A model generated the notes under the pieces. The model was not told where the DNA came from. It searched no databases and saw only the letters and a list, made by a program, of their open reading frames with translations. From Selaginella moellendorffii (lineage: Eukaryota > Streptophyta > Lycopodiopsida > Selaginellales > Selaginellaceae), in assembly GCF_000143415.4 (NCBI RefSeq), contig NW_003314348.1:501593-549601 (forward strand): a stretch of DNA of 48,009 nucleotides, in the 5' to 3' direction. Shown here one piece after another: positions 14,550-25,217 of this stretch (the stretch's first letter is position 1; every line of letters starts with the position of its first letter). A program made the position numbers and the translations under genes.

Positions 14550-17033
14550 ATGGTGAGCTCATCGGATGGGCGGGCCATCGCGAATTGGAGCAGTTGTCTC
14601 GAATCCCTCCGCCGGTTCGTGCTCGTCCTCCCACTGGAAGAACACGATGGGAGCATGTGGAAGAAGAATTCGCCCGGCGCCGGCAAGAATCCTTCCTCCC
14701 AGGAGCGGCATTCCAATCTTCGCGCGAATGCGAGGAAGGAATTCGTCCAGGCAATCGTGGGACGGGAAGAATTGGGCGTGGTTATCTGTGACCCAGAGAG
14801 GCTGCCACCGCTGGAGGCGGCGTACGTGGATTTCCTTCGGATGTTCCCCAGGTTTGCGGAGACTCTAGCCGTGGACGATATGCGCGCTCGCGAGTACGCC
14901 CATCTCCGCCACCGGGTGTGCTGCGACTACTCGGGATTTGGCCTCTTCTCGCACCTCCAGAGAGTTTGCAACTCGCCATCTTCGTCCTTCCGTCTCGCAT
15001 ACGTCTCTGCCAATCTCCCGACGCACGCGCTCTACGGATCTTCCACTGGATCATCCAGCCTCGAGAGCCATGTCCGCCGCAAGATCATGGATCACTTTCG
15101 GATCAGCGACACCGACTACTGCATGGTGTTCACGGCCAGCAAAGGCAGCGCCGTCAAGCTCTTGGCAGAATCGTATCGCTTCGATCTCCACCAGTGCCTG
15201 CTCACGTCTTACGACCACCATAGCCAGAGCATCGAGTGGATGATCGGCTGCGCGAGGGAGAAAGGTGCCAAGGTGTCGTCGGTGAGATTCCGGTGGCCAT
15301 CGCTGAGGATTTGCTCCAGGGAGTTGCGGAAGCAGCTCGTGGAGAAGAAGGTGTCCGGGAGGAGAACCGTCAAAGGGCTGTTTGTTTTTCCACTCCAGAG
15401 CCGAGTGACTGGCGCGAGGTACTCGTACCAGTGGATTCCTTTCGCGCAGGAGAACCACTGGCAGGTTTTGCTCGATGCCTCGGCTCTCGGTCCCCGGGAT
15501 ATGGATGCGCTGGGCTTGTCGGTGTTTAGGCCCGACTTCATCGTCAGCTCCTTCTACAAGGTGTTTGGAGCCGACCCCTCGGGATTCGGGTGCCTGTTCA
15601 TCAAGAGGTCGGCCATTAAGTGCTTGCACAACACGACGAGAGCGAGATCAGTGGGGATGGTGAAGCTCTTGTCTTGCCCGTCGTCGCAGCTGGGAGAAGA
15701 AGAGAGGCCCGAGTTCCCCCCGGGCTTGGAGCGGGACGTGGATCCCAGCAACGTCAGCTCGTTCTCGGGGCCTCTATCAGCGGAGGAGATTCGAGCGGCC
15801 TCGGGAGAGATCTCGTCAAGTTTGGCCGACAATCATGCTGACCATCATCGTGCCACGCAAGAGACGTGCGCTTCAGCTCCGGGGAAGCGTGAAGCTTCGC
15901 GTAACAAGGAACAGGTGGAAGAAATCATGGTGCGGCGTCCACGTCCAAGCGAAGAAGTTGACGACAAGAAGTCGGAGATGGATGATACGTCGACGCACAG
16001 TAGTCCACGGAGTGCGCAGTCTTCGAGAGGATCCCCGGCGTTCAAACAGCACAGTAGTCCACATTCTTCGAGTGAATCTTCGCCGCAGCAAACAAGTCAG
16101 CTGATTGACATCAGAGGGAAGCGCAAGATGGAGGAGGTGTTTGAGGAGGCGGAGAGTTCTCGCTGGAGAAGCGAAACAGGCGGGCCCGAAAGCAGCAGGA
16201 GCACAGGACATGGGGAGAGTTCGTCTCAGCTTCGCAGGAATCTACCCGAGATCTTCGTCGAAACAAGCCCGCCCCCACCACCACCACCACCGAAAACTCT
16301 GATCGAACTTCTATCTCTTCCCGCCCCTGAGAAGAGACCATCGCTTCCTCCATCACCACCACCGCCAGCACCGCCAGCTAAAGTTAAGAGGCTCGTCGAG
16401 CTTCTGCATGATCCCGAGGTTTCGGATGGAGGGTCTTTGGATTTGGCGGAAGAAGATGAGCTCCGGGTGGTTTGCAAGGCGCTGGACCAGACAAAGGTGC
16501 TGGGAATGATAAACATCAAGAACAGGCTGAGGTATCTCATCAGCTGGCTGCTGCTCTCTCTGGCGAAGCTCCGCCATCCGGCCTCGTCGTCGCATGGATT
16601 CAAGGCACCGCTGGTCCAGATTTACGGCCCCAGCGGGAGGAAATACGATCGAGGTGCGTCCATGGCTTTCAATCTCTACGACTGGGATGGGCTTCTCTTC
16701 CAGCCGACGCTCGTCCAGCGGCTCGCGGATCGAAACAGCATATCGCTGGGACTTGCGCAGATCAAGAACGTGAAGTTTGTGGACTTGGTGCCGGACTTCC
16801 AGAACATATCTCCCAGGAAGAGCAACGCATTCGGTTCGTCCCAGAGTTCTTCGCCGGAGAGCCAGCAAGAGTTTCTGGTGGTGACCATCGCTTTGAGCTA
16901 CGTGAGCAGCTTCGAGGATGTTTATAGAGTGTGGGAGTTCGTCGCGAAGTTTTTGGATGCTGATTTTGTGAACAAGGAGGTGTGGAGGTACCACGCCATA
17001 AACCAGCAGATGGTTGTTCTTGGGTCCTTGTGA
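14550..17033 (+). CDS. MoCo-sulfurase-like PLP-dependent enzyme (plant class)
   Basis: Intronless frame of 827 residues. It matches the plant family typified by Arabidopsis At2g23520, At4g37100 and At5g66950, an aminotransferase class V fold related to molybdenum cofactor sulfurase. Visible landmarks are AYVDFLRMFPRF, VCCDYSGFGLFS (about residues 120-133), NLPTHALYG, FTASKGSAVKLLAESY, FVFPLQSRVTGARYSYQW, LLDASALGP and RPDFIVSSFYKVFG, where the Lys of SFYK is at the expected PLP-binding position. A long Ser/Pro-rich low-complexity stretch with a PPPPPPPP run occupies about residues 430-630. The C-terminal region (residues 650-827) resembles the family's conserved tail but contains no MOSC motif that I can see. 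The substrate is unknown. The start is uncertain, because family members often begin with a different short N-terminus. Confidence 0.82.
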   Translation: MVSSSDGRAIANWSSCLESLRRFVLVLPLEEHDGSMWKKNSPGAGKNPSSQERHSNLRANARKEFVQAIVGREELGVVICDPERLPPLEAAYVDFLRMFPRFAETLAVDDMRAREYAHLRHRVCCDYSGFGLFSHLQRVCNSPSSSFRLAYVSANLPTHALYGSSTGSSSLESHVRRKIMDHFRISDTDYCMVFTASKGSAVKLLAESYRFDLHQCLLTSYDHHSQSIEWMIGCAREKGAKVSSVRFRWPSLRICSRELRKQLVEKKVSGRRTVKGLFVFPLQSRVTGARYSYQWIPFAQENHWQVLLDASALGPRDMDALGLSVFRPDFIVSSFYKVFGADPSGFGCLFIKRSAIKCLHNTTRARSVGMVKLLSCPSSQLGEEERPEFPPGLERDVDPSNVSSFSGPLSAEEIRAASGEISSSLADNHADHHRATQETCASAPGKREASRNKEQVEEIMVRRPRPSEEVDDKKSEMDDTSTHSSPRSAQSSRGSPAFKQHSSPHSSSESSPQQTSQLIDIRGKRKMEEVFEEAESSRWRSETGGPESSRSTGHGESSSQLRRNLPEIFVETSPPPPPPPPKTLIELLSLPAPEKRPSLPPSPPPPAPPAKVKRLVELLHDPEVSDGGSLDLAEEDELRVVCKALDQTKVLGMINIKNRLRYLISWLLLSLAKLRHPASSSHGFKAPLVQIYGPSGRKYDRGASMAFNLYDWDGLLFQPTLVQRLADRNSISLGLAQIKNVKFVDLVPDFQNISPRKSNAFGSSQSSSPESQQEFLVVTIALSYVSSFEDVYRVWEFVAKFLDADFVNKEVWRYHAINQQMVVLGSL

Positions 17034-17234
17034 GAGTGATCGAGCGAGAGAAAGATCTCAATAAGCTCTCTCAATTCATTGAGATTCTACAATAATCGAA
17101 GAGTTTCTTTGCAAAGTTTGTATAGGCTAGCTATGTCACAAGACTCACAGAAGCTTCACTGATTGTTTTCGTTGCGCTCCAGAGCTGGAGAAAGGCGTGT
17201 GTGAGTCAAAGAAACAAAAGAAAAAGAGAGGGAA

Positions 17235-17545
17235 TCACGCACTGTTGTAGTTGAGCAGCTTTTCGATGAGATCGACGTGAGTCATGAGCATTCGCCGGCA
17301 GCAGTAGCGCACAAGTCCCAAAGCATCGAGCGCTTCACTGTCAATTTCCATTTTTCTCAGAAAGAAGAAGAGAAGAAGCTTGGAAGTTCTCAAATACCTC
17401 TCTGGGTAATCGGCCTGGAGAAGATCCAAGTAGGTGTCCCATTTGTTGCCGATCACCTGGAACTAGCGAGCTTAGCGCACGGCCAGAGAGCATAGCAAAG
17501 ATATCCTACCTTGCCGCAAGTGAAGCAGCGCACTGGAATGATCAT
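17235..17545 (-). CDS. NRPB10: RNA polymerase common subunit RPB10 (RPABC5)
   Basis: Three exons on the minus strand (17545-17510, 17456-17398, 17337-17235) give a 65-residue protein, close to the family's usual size of about 70. It starts [18 protein letters not shown] and ends with [27 protein letters not shown]. The CxxC (CFTC) and CC pair bind the structural zinc. RPB10 is shared by RNA polymerases I, II and III, plus plant IV and V. The middle loop is shortened, and the tail ends NSA where relatives often have a few more residues. It is divergently arranged with the SelT gene, with only 56 bp between start codons. Confidence 0.93.
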
Positions 17546-17601
17546 CCTGGGGTTTTAGGGTTCTTGGCTCGACTCGTTTGCCCTAAATATTCTTTTTAGC
17601 T
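17546..17601. promoter_or_regulatory. 56-bp bidirectional promoter between RPB10 and SelT
   Basis: These 56 bases separate the two divergent ATGs and contain TTTTAGGGTTCTTGG (from 17553) and CCCTAAATATT (from 17580), that is, two telo-box-like motifs in opposite orientation. With no other space, core promoter elements of each gene must lie inside the other's leader or coding exon. Confidence 0.6.
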
Positions 17602-18509
17602 ATGGCGAGCGAGCGTCTCCAGCAGGCGATTCTACTCCTCCCGCTGCTGCTCATGGCGTGCGATGTCTGGACTGCTGTTCGTTCTCTCCCTGCTAAGCAT
17701 CACCACCACAGCGATCGGCAGCCTCCACAGGAACAAGTCGTCCAGGTAATTTTTCCTAGATTTGTGTTCTTAATTCTACGTTGTCTATGGACACTGTGCC
17801 GCATTTTTCACGGACAATCTTCACAGAGATTCATGTTTCGTCTTTCCAATTTTGATCTTCGATTTTTTGTTGCAGCCGCCCTACGTACCTGGAGCCAAGG
17901 ACGCGGCCAGTTACGGTGGAAAATTTCACATCTCGTTTTGCACGTCGTGTTCGTTCAAGTAAGCAAACCTCGCAAGAACTTGAGTAGAAAATTCTGATGC
18001 ATTCGTGGTGTTTGTAAGGAACCAAGCGATGCAGACGAAAACTATGCTCGAGACTCTCGTGCCTGGCACCGTCGTTGTGCTGTCGAACTATCCTCCGCCA
18101 TTCCACAAGCGCATGCTCAGCAAGATCGTTCCAGCGATCCAGTTTGGAGGCATCGGCGTTGCTTTGGCTGGAGAGCAAATCTTTCCAATGCTCGGCTACG
18201 CTGCCCCGCCCGCGTGGTACAACACGTTCCGCCAGAACAAATTCGGAGCGGTGGCCAGCTGCTGGCTGATTGGGAACTTCCTACAGAACGCACTCCTGGG
18301 CACGGGAGCTTTCGAAGTTTACTACGATGGTGATCTGGTAGGACACTCCAAAAACACCTTTTTCTCACGTATAGGTGGATGACTAAAAGTTTTTTTTTCC
18401 TCATACGCAGGTGTTTTCCAAGCTTCAGACAAAAAGATTTCCCACAGATGACGAGCTTCGTGATTCCATTGGGAAACTTTTGGTACGGAAGACAGGCACG
18501 GTATATTAG
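17602..18509 (+). CDS. SelT-like thioredoxin-fold protein (Cys form)
   Basis: Four exons (17602-17745, 17876-17958, 18019-18337, 18411-18509) give 214 residues. A hydrophobic N-terminal segment (AILLLPLLLMACDVW) is a signal peptide or anchor, pointing to the endomembrane system. After a His-rich stretch comes the redox motif CTSC in HISFCTSCSF, where animal SelT has selenocysteine. The family's later segments VVVLSNYPP, PAIQFGGIGVALAGEQIF, APPAWYN and FLQNALLGTGAFEVYYDGDLVFSKL (here in two pieces) are clear. SelT proteins belong to the Rdx group of thioredoxin-like oxidoreductases, located in the ER of animals; the partner in plants is not known. It shares a 56-bp promoter with RPB10. Confidence 0.9.
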
Positions 18510-18850
18510 TTATGGTTCTTGATGACTGACGATGCTTCGTATGGTCCGTGCTGTCCGTCCGAGTAACGAACTGTAAAAACTCTTTTCCTTTTTTTCCCTA
18601 AATCTCGGCTGCAGGAGCAGCAGCAGCCGACTCTCATTTATAACTCGCGTGGAGTCGTGTAAAGAAAGATTTGTTCCCGCCAAAGTGAGAAAAAATGGAG
18701 GGAATTATGTGCTAAAATCTTGTTAAGCTTGTCAACTTCTTCGAGCGATCCATCGTCTTGGCTGAGGTGAGAGCTTTTTCTCTCTTTCCAGTGCTTGCTA
18801 ATGCAAGGTCTTCTCTTGTGTACAGCAAGAACGCGAAAGCCAGAAGAAAG

Positions 18851-20282
18851 ATGTCACAGCCCCTGAGGTGCGAGGCCGACTTTCCGGAGCTCCTGTGGAA
18901 GGACTGCCAGGCAAAGTTGAACGAGCTGTGCGATGTAGAAATCGTTGTCGGAACTCGCAACTTCTGGTGTCACGGGAGCATCCTTGCGGCGTCGAGCGAG
19001 TTCTTCCGCTCGGCCTATAACCCATCCGCCTCGGGAGTCAAGACCATCCGGCTTTCATCCATCCCTGGAGGCCCCCACGTCTTCGAGCTCGTCCGGAGGT
19101 TCCTCTACGGCCAGGACTTCACCGTGACCGACGCCACCGTCCTCGATGTCTGGCAAGCCGCCGACTTTCTTGGCACCACTCCTCGCAAGCCCGATGGAGT
19201 GAGCCTCCAGGCGAGATGCAAGTCGGTCTGGGACTCCCGCGTCCAGCACTCTTGGCGGTCGTGCCTCCATCTCCTGTGCAAGGCTGCCAAGCTCGGCTCC
19301 ATTACCGACGTCCACCCGAGCGACAGGAGGCTGGCCGAGTGTAAGAAAAGGTTCCTCTTGCTCGTCGGCTCTCATCTGGTGATGGGAGCGGTTCTCAGGA
19401 ACTTGGTGAAGCTCAAGGCGGGGCACGTCGAACAGTTGCTCTCCATTCTCAAGGACGTCCGGGTGCTCGTCCCGGCGGCGGAGCTCTCCCAGAACATGAT
19501 GGCCTATCTCATGGACTTGGTTTGCTACTTCAAGGCTGGCTCTCCTCCCTCGGACAAGGTTGGAGCCAACATCATTAGCGTCTGCGAGTTCGTGCTGGAT
19601 TACCTCCAGTGCGCTACAGGAGCTTACCGCAGAGCTCCTGGCTCCTTCTTGCGGAGCGGCACTGGACAGGCACCCGCGGTGATCTACTTGGCCATGGTCG
19701 CACACACTTGCTACGTCTTGAATCCGGGGAGGTACGCAAGGTCCAACTTTGACACAGTCTTGACGCTCGTGGGGCCTCTGGACATCGGCTGCCTCACGCC
19801 AGAAGCTCTGGCGGAATGGGTCCAGCCTTTCTTTCCAACGTCGGAGACCGGTTTTCCCGTTCGCAGCAAGATTGGAGAGCTCCGGCCACTATGTTACGTC
19901 GACGCTGGAGGAGAACCCCCCGGCCATCTCCTGGTTCTTCTTTCACGCCATGGCCGAGTTTGCGTCCAAGGCTTGCGAGAGTCACGACCAGCTCTACGAT
20001 CTTATCAAGGCCTACATGAAGAAGAACCCGCAGACGTCCGAGGGGCTCAAGCAGGCGTTCGAGAGCATGCTGGACCTCGGCAAAGTGTCGGCGCTGAAGG
20101 CTGGCGGGATAGCTTGCTGCAACTCGCCGTTTCTGCTCAGCTCGAGGTTCAAGGACGCGGTGAGCAATAAGTGGAGTTCCGAGTTCGGCAGGCAGAAGCT
20201 TCGGAAGCGCCTGTTCGACGAGTTGTCTCCTTACGATGATGATGATGACGAAATGACGCCATTCGAGTGCTCCTCGAATTGA
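18851..20282 (+). pseudogene. BTB/POZ-NPH3-type protein with a frameshift near 19.87 kb
   Basis: The N-terminal half contains a BTB domain (LCDVEIVVGTRNFWCHGSI, AASSEFFRSAY, VFELVRRFLYGQDF) followed by NPH3-like helices (VCEFVLDYLQCATGAYR). NPH3/BTB proteins are plant CUL3 adaptors, several working in blue-light signalling. The frame used up to about 19850 runs into implausible sequence after SKIGELRP. A different frame from about 19867 continues with ISWFFFHAMAEFASK..DQLYDLIKAYMKKNP and ends in an acidic tail at 20282. One base too many, or a 16-nt GT..AG segment at 19851-19866 too short to be a normal intron, would connect them. The start at 18851 was chosen because 18767-18826 looks like a GT-AG intron in the leader; an in-frame ATG also exists at 18758. 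It could be a functional gene with an assembly error. Confidence 0.65.
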
Positions 20283-20708
20283 AGAGACGAAAACAGCACT
20301 GCAAGGTACTCTTTTCCTCCTGCTTCCATACTTTCCTCACGTTATTGCTGTTCAACTACAGGATTATTCTAGACGATGTATACGACAAGTAGAAGAGTTG
20401 ACACGTTCTCGAAAAAGAACCTTTTTTCACTACTGTATAGAAAATCTGGAGTATCTTCGCCAGTTTCTATGTGATCCAGTCGTTTTGCCTGACCAGGACT
20501 GCCTCGTTTGCATTGGGAGTTCATGAAGTGCTTCTTACTGTTTTGACGTTTTATTCATAGGTGCTCACTTGGAAACAGTGTGGTCTAGAAGACGACATTG
20601 GAAAGAGTGAAAGACTCCTCACGCTGAGGAGTTGGCCGAGGTATATATTCTCTCGCAAGGTTGATTGTATTTTACTGACAGTGTGGTCCTCTTCTAGGCT
20701 GAGAAGAG
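20283..20708. other. 3' tail of BTB gene and MLO promoter/leader
   Basis: GTACTC at about 20306 to CTACAG at about 20361 could be a 3'-UTR intron, and GTATAT at about 20641 to TTCTAG at about 20698 a 5'-UTR intron just before the MLO start codon. No other gene is seen. Confidence 0.4.
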
Positions 20709-22854
20709 ATGGCGGGTGGAGGGGCGGTTGATTCGACACTGGAAGTCACACCAACATGGGCCACTGCGTCCATTGTCAGCGTGATTGTCCTGGTTTCAAT
20801 GGCTGCTCAACGTGGAATCCATTACACTGGACTGGTGAGAGGTTGTTGCTCGAGAGAGTTCTTCTTTTTTATCCCCGGTGTTGTTCCTGCAGTGGTTTAA
20901 AGGCCGGAAAAGCAATCCTCCAGTTAAAGCTGCTCTGGAAAACATCAAAGAAGGTGATTTTGATGCTTTTTGTTTTATGCATCAGACGATTTTGTTGTCA
21001 GAGTTGATGCTCCTGGGATTCATATCGCTGCTCCTCGCGGTTTCGCAAACCTTTACAACAGAGATATGTGTTCCTCGAAGCCTGATCCAGACAATGCTAC
21101 CCTGCAAGTCATCAAACTTTACTGTGGCCCCGACCAAAAGCTACAATCGCAGGCTGCTCGTGTTTCGACGGGATTTAGCTTCCGATACAGGAAATAGCAC
21201 CAAGTGTATTGACAAGGTAGGAGTTCCAGGCATCGCAGTGTTAACATTCTTTGATTTCCTTGCATTTTTTCAGGGAAAAATGCCAATTCTCAGTGGCACC
21301 GACATCCATGATCTTCATATGTTCATCTTCATTCTCGCGGTGGTGCATATTTCTTATAGTCTTGCAACTGTTTACCTCGGAGGAAGAAAGGTTGTCTTTG
21401 GTGGTGGAAGTTGTTCTACCATTAACTTGTGTTTTCAGATCCATGCCTGGGAAAAATGGGAAGCTGACACTCAAGCTGACGGTATTATCACCTACTTTTT
21501 TTCTTCGGTGATGTCATTTGTGGAGTGTTTTGACAGACGTACAGACGATGCCTGCTAATCGCGAAACAAAATTTATTCGCAGGCATGTCCGGAACTCTTC
21601 CTTTGTCATAGGAATTCTGGTTAGCGTTTTCTGTGTTCTTTGTTGCATTTCTAACCGTTTCGTTTCTACAAGGTGACGCTTCTGCAACAATTTGGCTGGT
21701 CAGTCACCAAAGAAGATTACTACACTCTTCGACACACGTTTATCATTGTGAGTGGGAGATTTGGCCTACTTGAAACATCGCACTAAATATCTGGTCTCAA
21801 TTTCTTACAACAGAATCATTCAAAAAACAACAGTTTTGACTTCCATGCGTTTTTGAAGGCAGCAATTGCACAAGATTTTAAAACTGTCATCGGGATGAGG
21901 TGAGCTTGGTTCAGATTTTTCTTCTTGAGCTAACCAATGACTTGCAGCGAATACTTTTGGGTGTACGTCATTGTGTTCTTCTTGCTCAATGTTCATGGTA
22001 TTTCTTTATCTTTTTGCGATGATTTTAACTTTGACTCACTTGCTCAGGCTGGCATACGTATTTCTGGATTTCATTCGTCCCCATTCTTGTAAGTGCGATA
22101 AACTAGTCATTTCCAGTAAGCCCACCACAAGTTCACGCACACCAGGTCCTCATTTTGCTAGGCGCAAAGCTTCAGTACATCCTCGGGACACTAGCTGTGG
22201 ATATTTTGAAGGCACCTGGTGAGCCTGTGCAAGTTCGAGATAAGTTTTTTTGGTTTGGCACGCCTAGAATACTTTTGCACTTGCTTCACTTCTCGATCTT
22301 TCAGGTAAGCTTGTTAATTTCGCATGTGTCCTGTTTACTAGAATTTGTGGTTCTTCTCTGGATAGAATGCGTTTGAGCTAGCTCTTCTGTTTTGGATGTG
22401 GGTACGTACCCAACTTTCTCTCAACATGTTATGTTTGAATGAGCTAAAGCTTTGTCTTTTCACAGGCCACATTCGGATGGCACTCGTGCCTTATTGACAA
22501 CAAGACGACAGCAATTTTGCACGTATCTTCCGGGTAAGGTTTGAAATATATTTCCACAGCTTCTTAGATTTCCATAAACGCCGCTGCAGCATTTTGATCT
22601 TAATTCAGTGCAGCTACACAACGCTTCCTCTCTATGCACTGCTTTCTCAGGTGGACTAGTATCTCGTTTCAGTTACCCAGTCTAAAGCATTTTCTTGTGT
22701 AAAGATGGGGCCCCAGAACGAAGGCAAGCACAAAAACTCGGACGTTCCGGATCCGACTCAACCTCCACCCGGAGAAATGGACGAAACAAATCGGACGGAG
22801 ACGAGGGCTGTGGACACTGAGGTGCAAACAGCAACACGGCACGATGAGTTGTAG
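20709..22854 (+). CDS. MLO-family seven-transmembrane protein, short C-terminus
   Basis: Fifteen exons add to 1371 nt (456 residues) with consistent phases. The seven membrane segments and family motifs are present: the first helix after LEVTPTWATAS, GLWFKGRKSNPP across introns, KIHAWEKWEAD, FIRRHVRNSS, LQQFGWSVTKEDYYTLRHTF, GAKLQYILGTLAVDI, DKFFWFGTPRILLHLLHF, and LPLYALLSQMG at the end of the last helix. MLO proteins sit in the plasma membrane and include powdery-mildew susceptibility factors and calcium channels. After the last helix the protein has only about 50 residues, rich in Asp, Glu, Thr and Pro, and lacks the Trp-containing calmodulin-binding helix that usually follows QMG. Either the last exon is alternatively spliced, or the locus lost that regulatory element. 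Confidence 0.88.
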
Positions 22855-22877
22855 CTTAGGATCCAGGTGGAAGAACA

Positions 22878-25217
22878 ATGATTATGAGGAGCGCCCGCGA
22901 TCACTCTTTTCCTCGAGAAGTTTGGATGAATGGCGCTCCCCGGAGTTTTATCTCGTTAGAAACAGAGAGATTCACAGATTTTCGTTGGCGAAACTGTAGT
23001 TCGAAGTTCCTAGTTCATAGGTCGGAGAACTTGTCGAGGACGTACCATTTTCTCGTACGATTGCTTGAACAAGTCAAATCGATAATTGCGTACCTCTTTC
23101 TCCAGATCGAACTTAAACTTTCCCATGAATGGATGGTCACGCTAGATTTCCTGGCGGTCTTGGACAAGGCCAAGAACAACGATCTCTTGTATGCTGCAGA
23201 GTTGCAGCGATGTGGGGCTTCGAAATCCATTGCCGAAGGCCGCCGTGTTCATGCCTTGCTCTTGGAGCGAGGCCAACTGGGAAACTTTCTTGCCAACCAT
23301 CTCATTAACATGTATGGAAAATGTGGCTGTCTCGAGGAAGCTCGCAGGGTTTTCGACTGGATCAACAACAAGAATCTCTACTCGTGGACTGCCGTTATTT
23401 CTGCATATGCCAACAACGGGCATTTTGAAACGGCGTTGGAGCTCTTCCACGGGCTTGACTGCGAAGGGATCAAGCCCGACAGCGTCGTCTTCTTGGCTGT
23501 GGTAGAGGCGTGCTCAAATGACAAGAAAAAGAAAAACAGTCTAATTCTACAGGAAGCCGGGAGAGTTCGTGAGCGACTGATACGGGAAGGATTGATGACT
23601 TCTTTTGTGAGAAATTCGGTGATCACAATGTACGGATGCCTTCACAGGCCTGACGAAGCTCGAGTTGTTTTTCAGGAAATTGCTGGCTTTAGAGACGTCG
23701 TCTCTTGGACAGCCGTGATAACAGCTTATGCCCGGAATGGGCATTTTGGTGAAGCTTTGAGGCTCTTCTGGGCGATGGAACAAGACGGTATAAAGCCGGA
23801 TGCGGTGACAATTCTTGCTCTTCTTGATTCTTGTGCCTTGGAAGGATCATCAGAGAGCTTGTTTACAGGCAGGGCTATTCATGCTCGAATCTGTGCTACT
23901 GGACTGGATCTTGATGTAGTCGTGATGAACGCAGTGATTCACATGTACACCAGCTCCAAGGAGTGCTCAGAAGCAAGGCGGGTTTTCGATGGATTGAAAG
24001 GGAAGAAAACTTTGGTGTCGTGGAATGCGGTGATGTCGGCTTATGCCCAAAGCGGGCATATGTTTCTTGCTCTGCAAGTCTACGAGGAAATGCTGTGTGA
24101 TAAACTGGTGCCGAACGAGATCACTCTCGTCTTGGCTCTCGACGCTTGCTCCAATCTGTCGTGCCTGGAAAATGGCAGAGCAATCCACGACAAAGCCACT
24201 GAGCTTGGAGTTGAGAAGAACATCTTCGTAGAGAATGCGCTGGTGGACATGTATGGTAAGTGTGGAAGCCTTGAAGACGCACTGACTGTCTTTAACTCCA
24301 TGAAGAAACGCGACATTGTTTCATGGACTGCGATGGTCGCTGCTTATGCTCGAAACGGCCATAGCTCAAGAGCTCTCGAGATCTTTCGCATGGTTCTCGC
24401 TGAGGGCCTGAAACCCGATGGAATCACCTTCGTTGCAGCGCTAGAAGCTTGCGGGAACCTCGGAAATGCGTCGGAAGGCGATGCTCTTCACGGCTGGATC
24501 CTCGATTCTCCTCAACTCCGAAACGACGAACTCGTTTCCACCGCCGTCATCAGCATGTATGATCGATCCGGCAGACTCGAGACAGCCAAGCTCGTTTTCG
24601 ATGACCTCTCCTCCAGCTTAAACCGGTGTCCTTCTCGCTGGAACTCGCAGGCGATCGCACTGGCCGAGCACGGACTGAGCTCTTCAGCGATTCAGCTCTT
24701 CTGGGAGATGACTCTCCAAGGCGTTGACATGAACGACATCACCTTCGTGAACGCCATCTTTGCATGTAGCCACTCGGGCATGCTGGTTTCGGGGTTAGAT
24801 TTCTTCTCGCGGCTGCATCCAGACTTTGGGATCGTGCCACGGCCTTCGCACTACATCTGCATGGTTGAGCTTCTGGCTAGGATTGGACAAGTAGACATGG
24901 CAGTCGATTTGATTGAGAGTATGCCTTACGAGCCTGACGCTGTTGCATGGATGGCACTTCTGTGTTCTTCGAACACAAACTTGGAATTAGCCACCATGGC
25001 TGCACGACAGGTCCTTGGAGGTGACAGAAAGAGAGCTGGAGCTTATGTCTTGCTTTCGAATTTGTGTGTTCCTGCTGGAAGACGAGAATGGATGGCTCCA
25101 CGTACGCTCAAAAGGGAGCCTTGCTCAGGTACCAGAAAATTTTCTAGCCTGCTGTCTCATTCACTGTGCCTTAATTGGTATGTGGAGGAGCTCCCACAAC
25201 TCGAAGATACTCTATAA
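22878..25217 (+). CDS. PLS-class pentatricopeptide repeat protein, degenerate C-terminus
   Basis: One intronless frame. Repeated PPR units begin with phrases such as SWTAVISAYANNGHFETAL, SWTAVITAYARNGHFGEAL, SWNAVMSAYAQSGHM and SWTAMVAAYARNGHSSRAL, separated by longer L and S units (VHALLLERGQ, LINMYGKCG). This is the RNA-binding superhelix of organellar RNA-editing or processing factors. The first 85 residues show no repeat; the ATG at 23133 (MVTLDFLAVLDKAKNN) is a more likely start. After YVLLSNLCVPAGRREWM the expected E-type helices are lost and the remaining 50 residues look non-native, with a frame change near 25115 suggesting decay. There is no DYW deaminase domain, so editing would need a partner. 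Target RNA unknown. Confidence 0.82.
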   Translation: MIMRSARDHSFPREVWMNGAPRSFISLETERFTDFRWRNCSSKFLVHRSENLSRTYHFLVRLLEQVKSIIAYLFLQIELKLSHEWMVTLDFLAVLDKAKNNDLLYAAELQRCGASKSIAEGRRVHALLLERGQLGNFLANHLINMYGKCGCLEEARRVFDWINNKNLYSWTAVISAYANNGHFETALELFHGLDCEGIKPDSVVFLAVVEACSNDKKKKNSLILQEAGRVRERLIREGLMTSFVRNSVITMYGCLHRPDEARVVFQEIAGFRDVVSWTAVITAYARNGHFGEALRLFWAMEQDGIKPDAVTILALLDSCALEGSSESLFTGRAIHARICATGLDLDVVVMNAVIHMYTSSKECSEARRVFDGLKGKKTLVSWNAVMSAYAQSGHMFLALQVYEEMLCDKLVPNEITLVLALDACSNLSCLENGRAIHDKATELGVEKNIFVENALVDMYGKCGSLEDALTVFNSMKKRDIVSWTAMVAAYARNGHSSRALEIFRMVLAEGLKPDGITFVAALEACGNLGNASEGDALHGWILDSPQLRNDELVSTAVISMYDRSGRLETAKLVFDDLSSSLNRCPSRWNSQAIALAEHGLSSSAIQLFWEMTLQGVDMNDITFVNAIFACSHSGMLVSGLDFFSRLHPDFGIVPRPSHYICMVELLARIGQVDMAVDLIESMPYEPDAVAWMALLCSSNTNLELATMAARQVLGGDRKRAGAYVLLSNLCVPAGRREWMAPRTLKREPCSGTRKFSSLLSHSLCLNWYVEELPQLEDTL

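Noticed and set aside
19851-19866. A 16-nt intron joining the two BTB/NPH3 frames
   Set aside because: Far shorter than any plausible plant intron, so a frameshift or sequence error is more likely.
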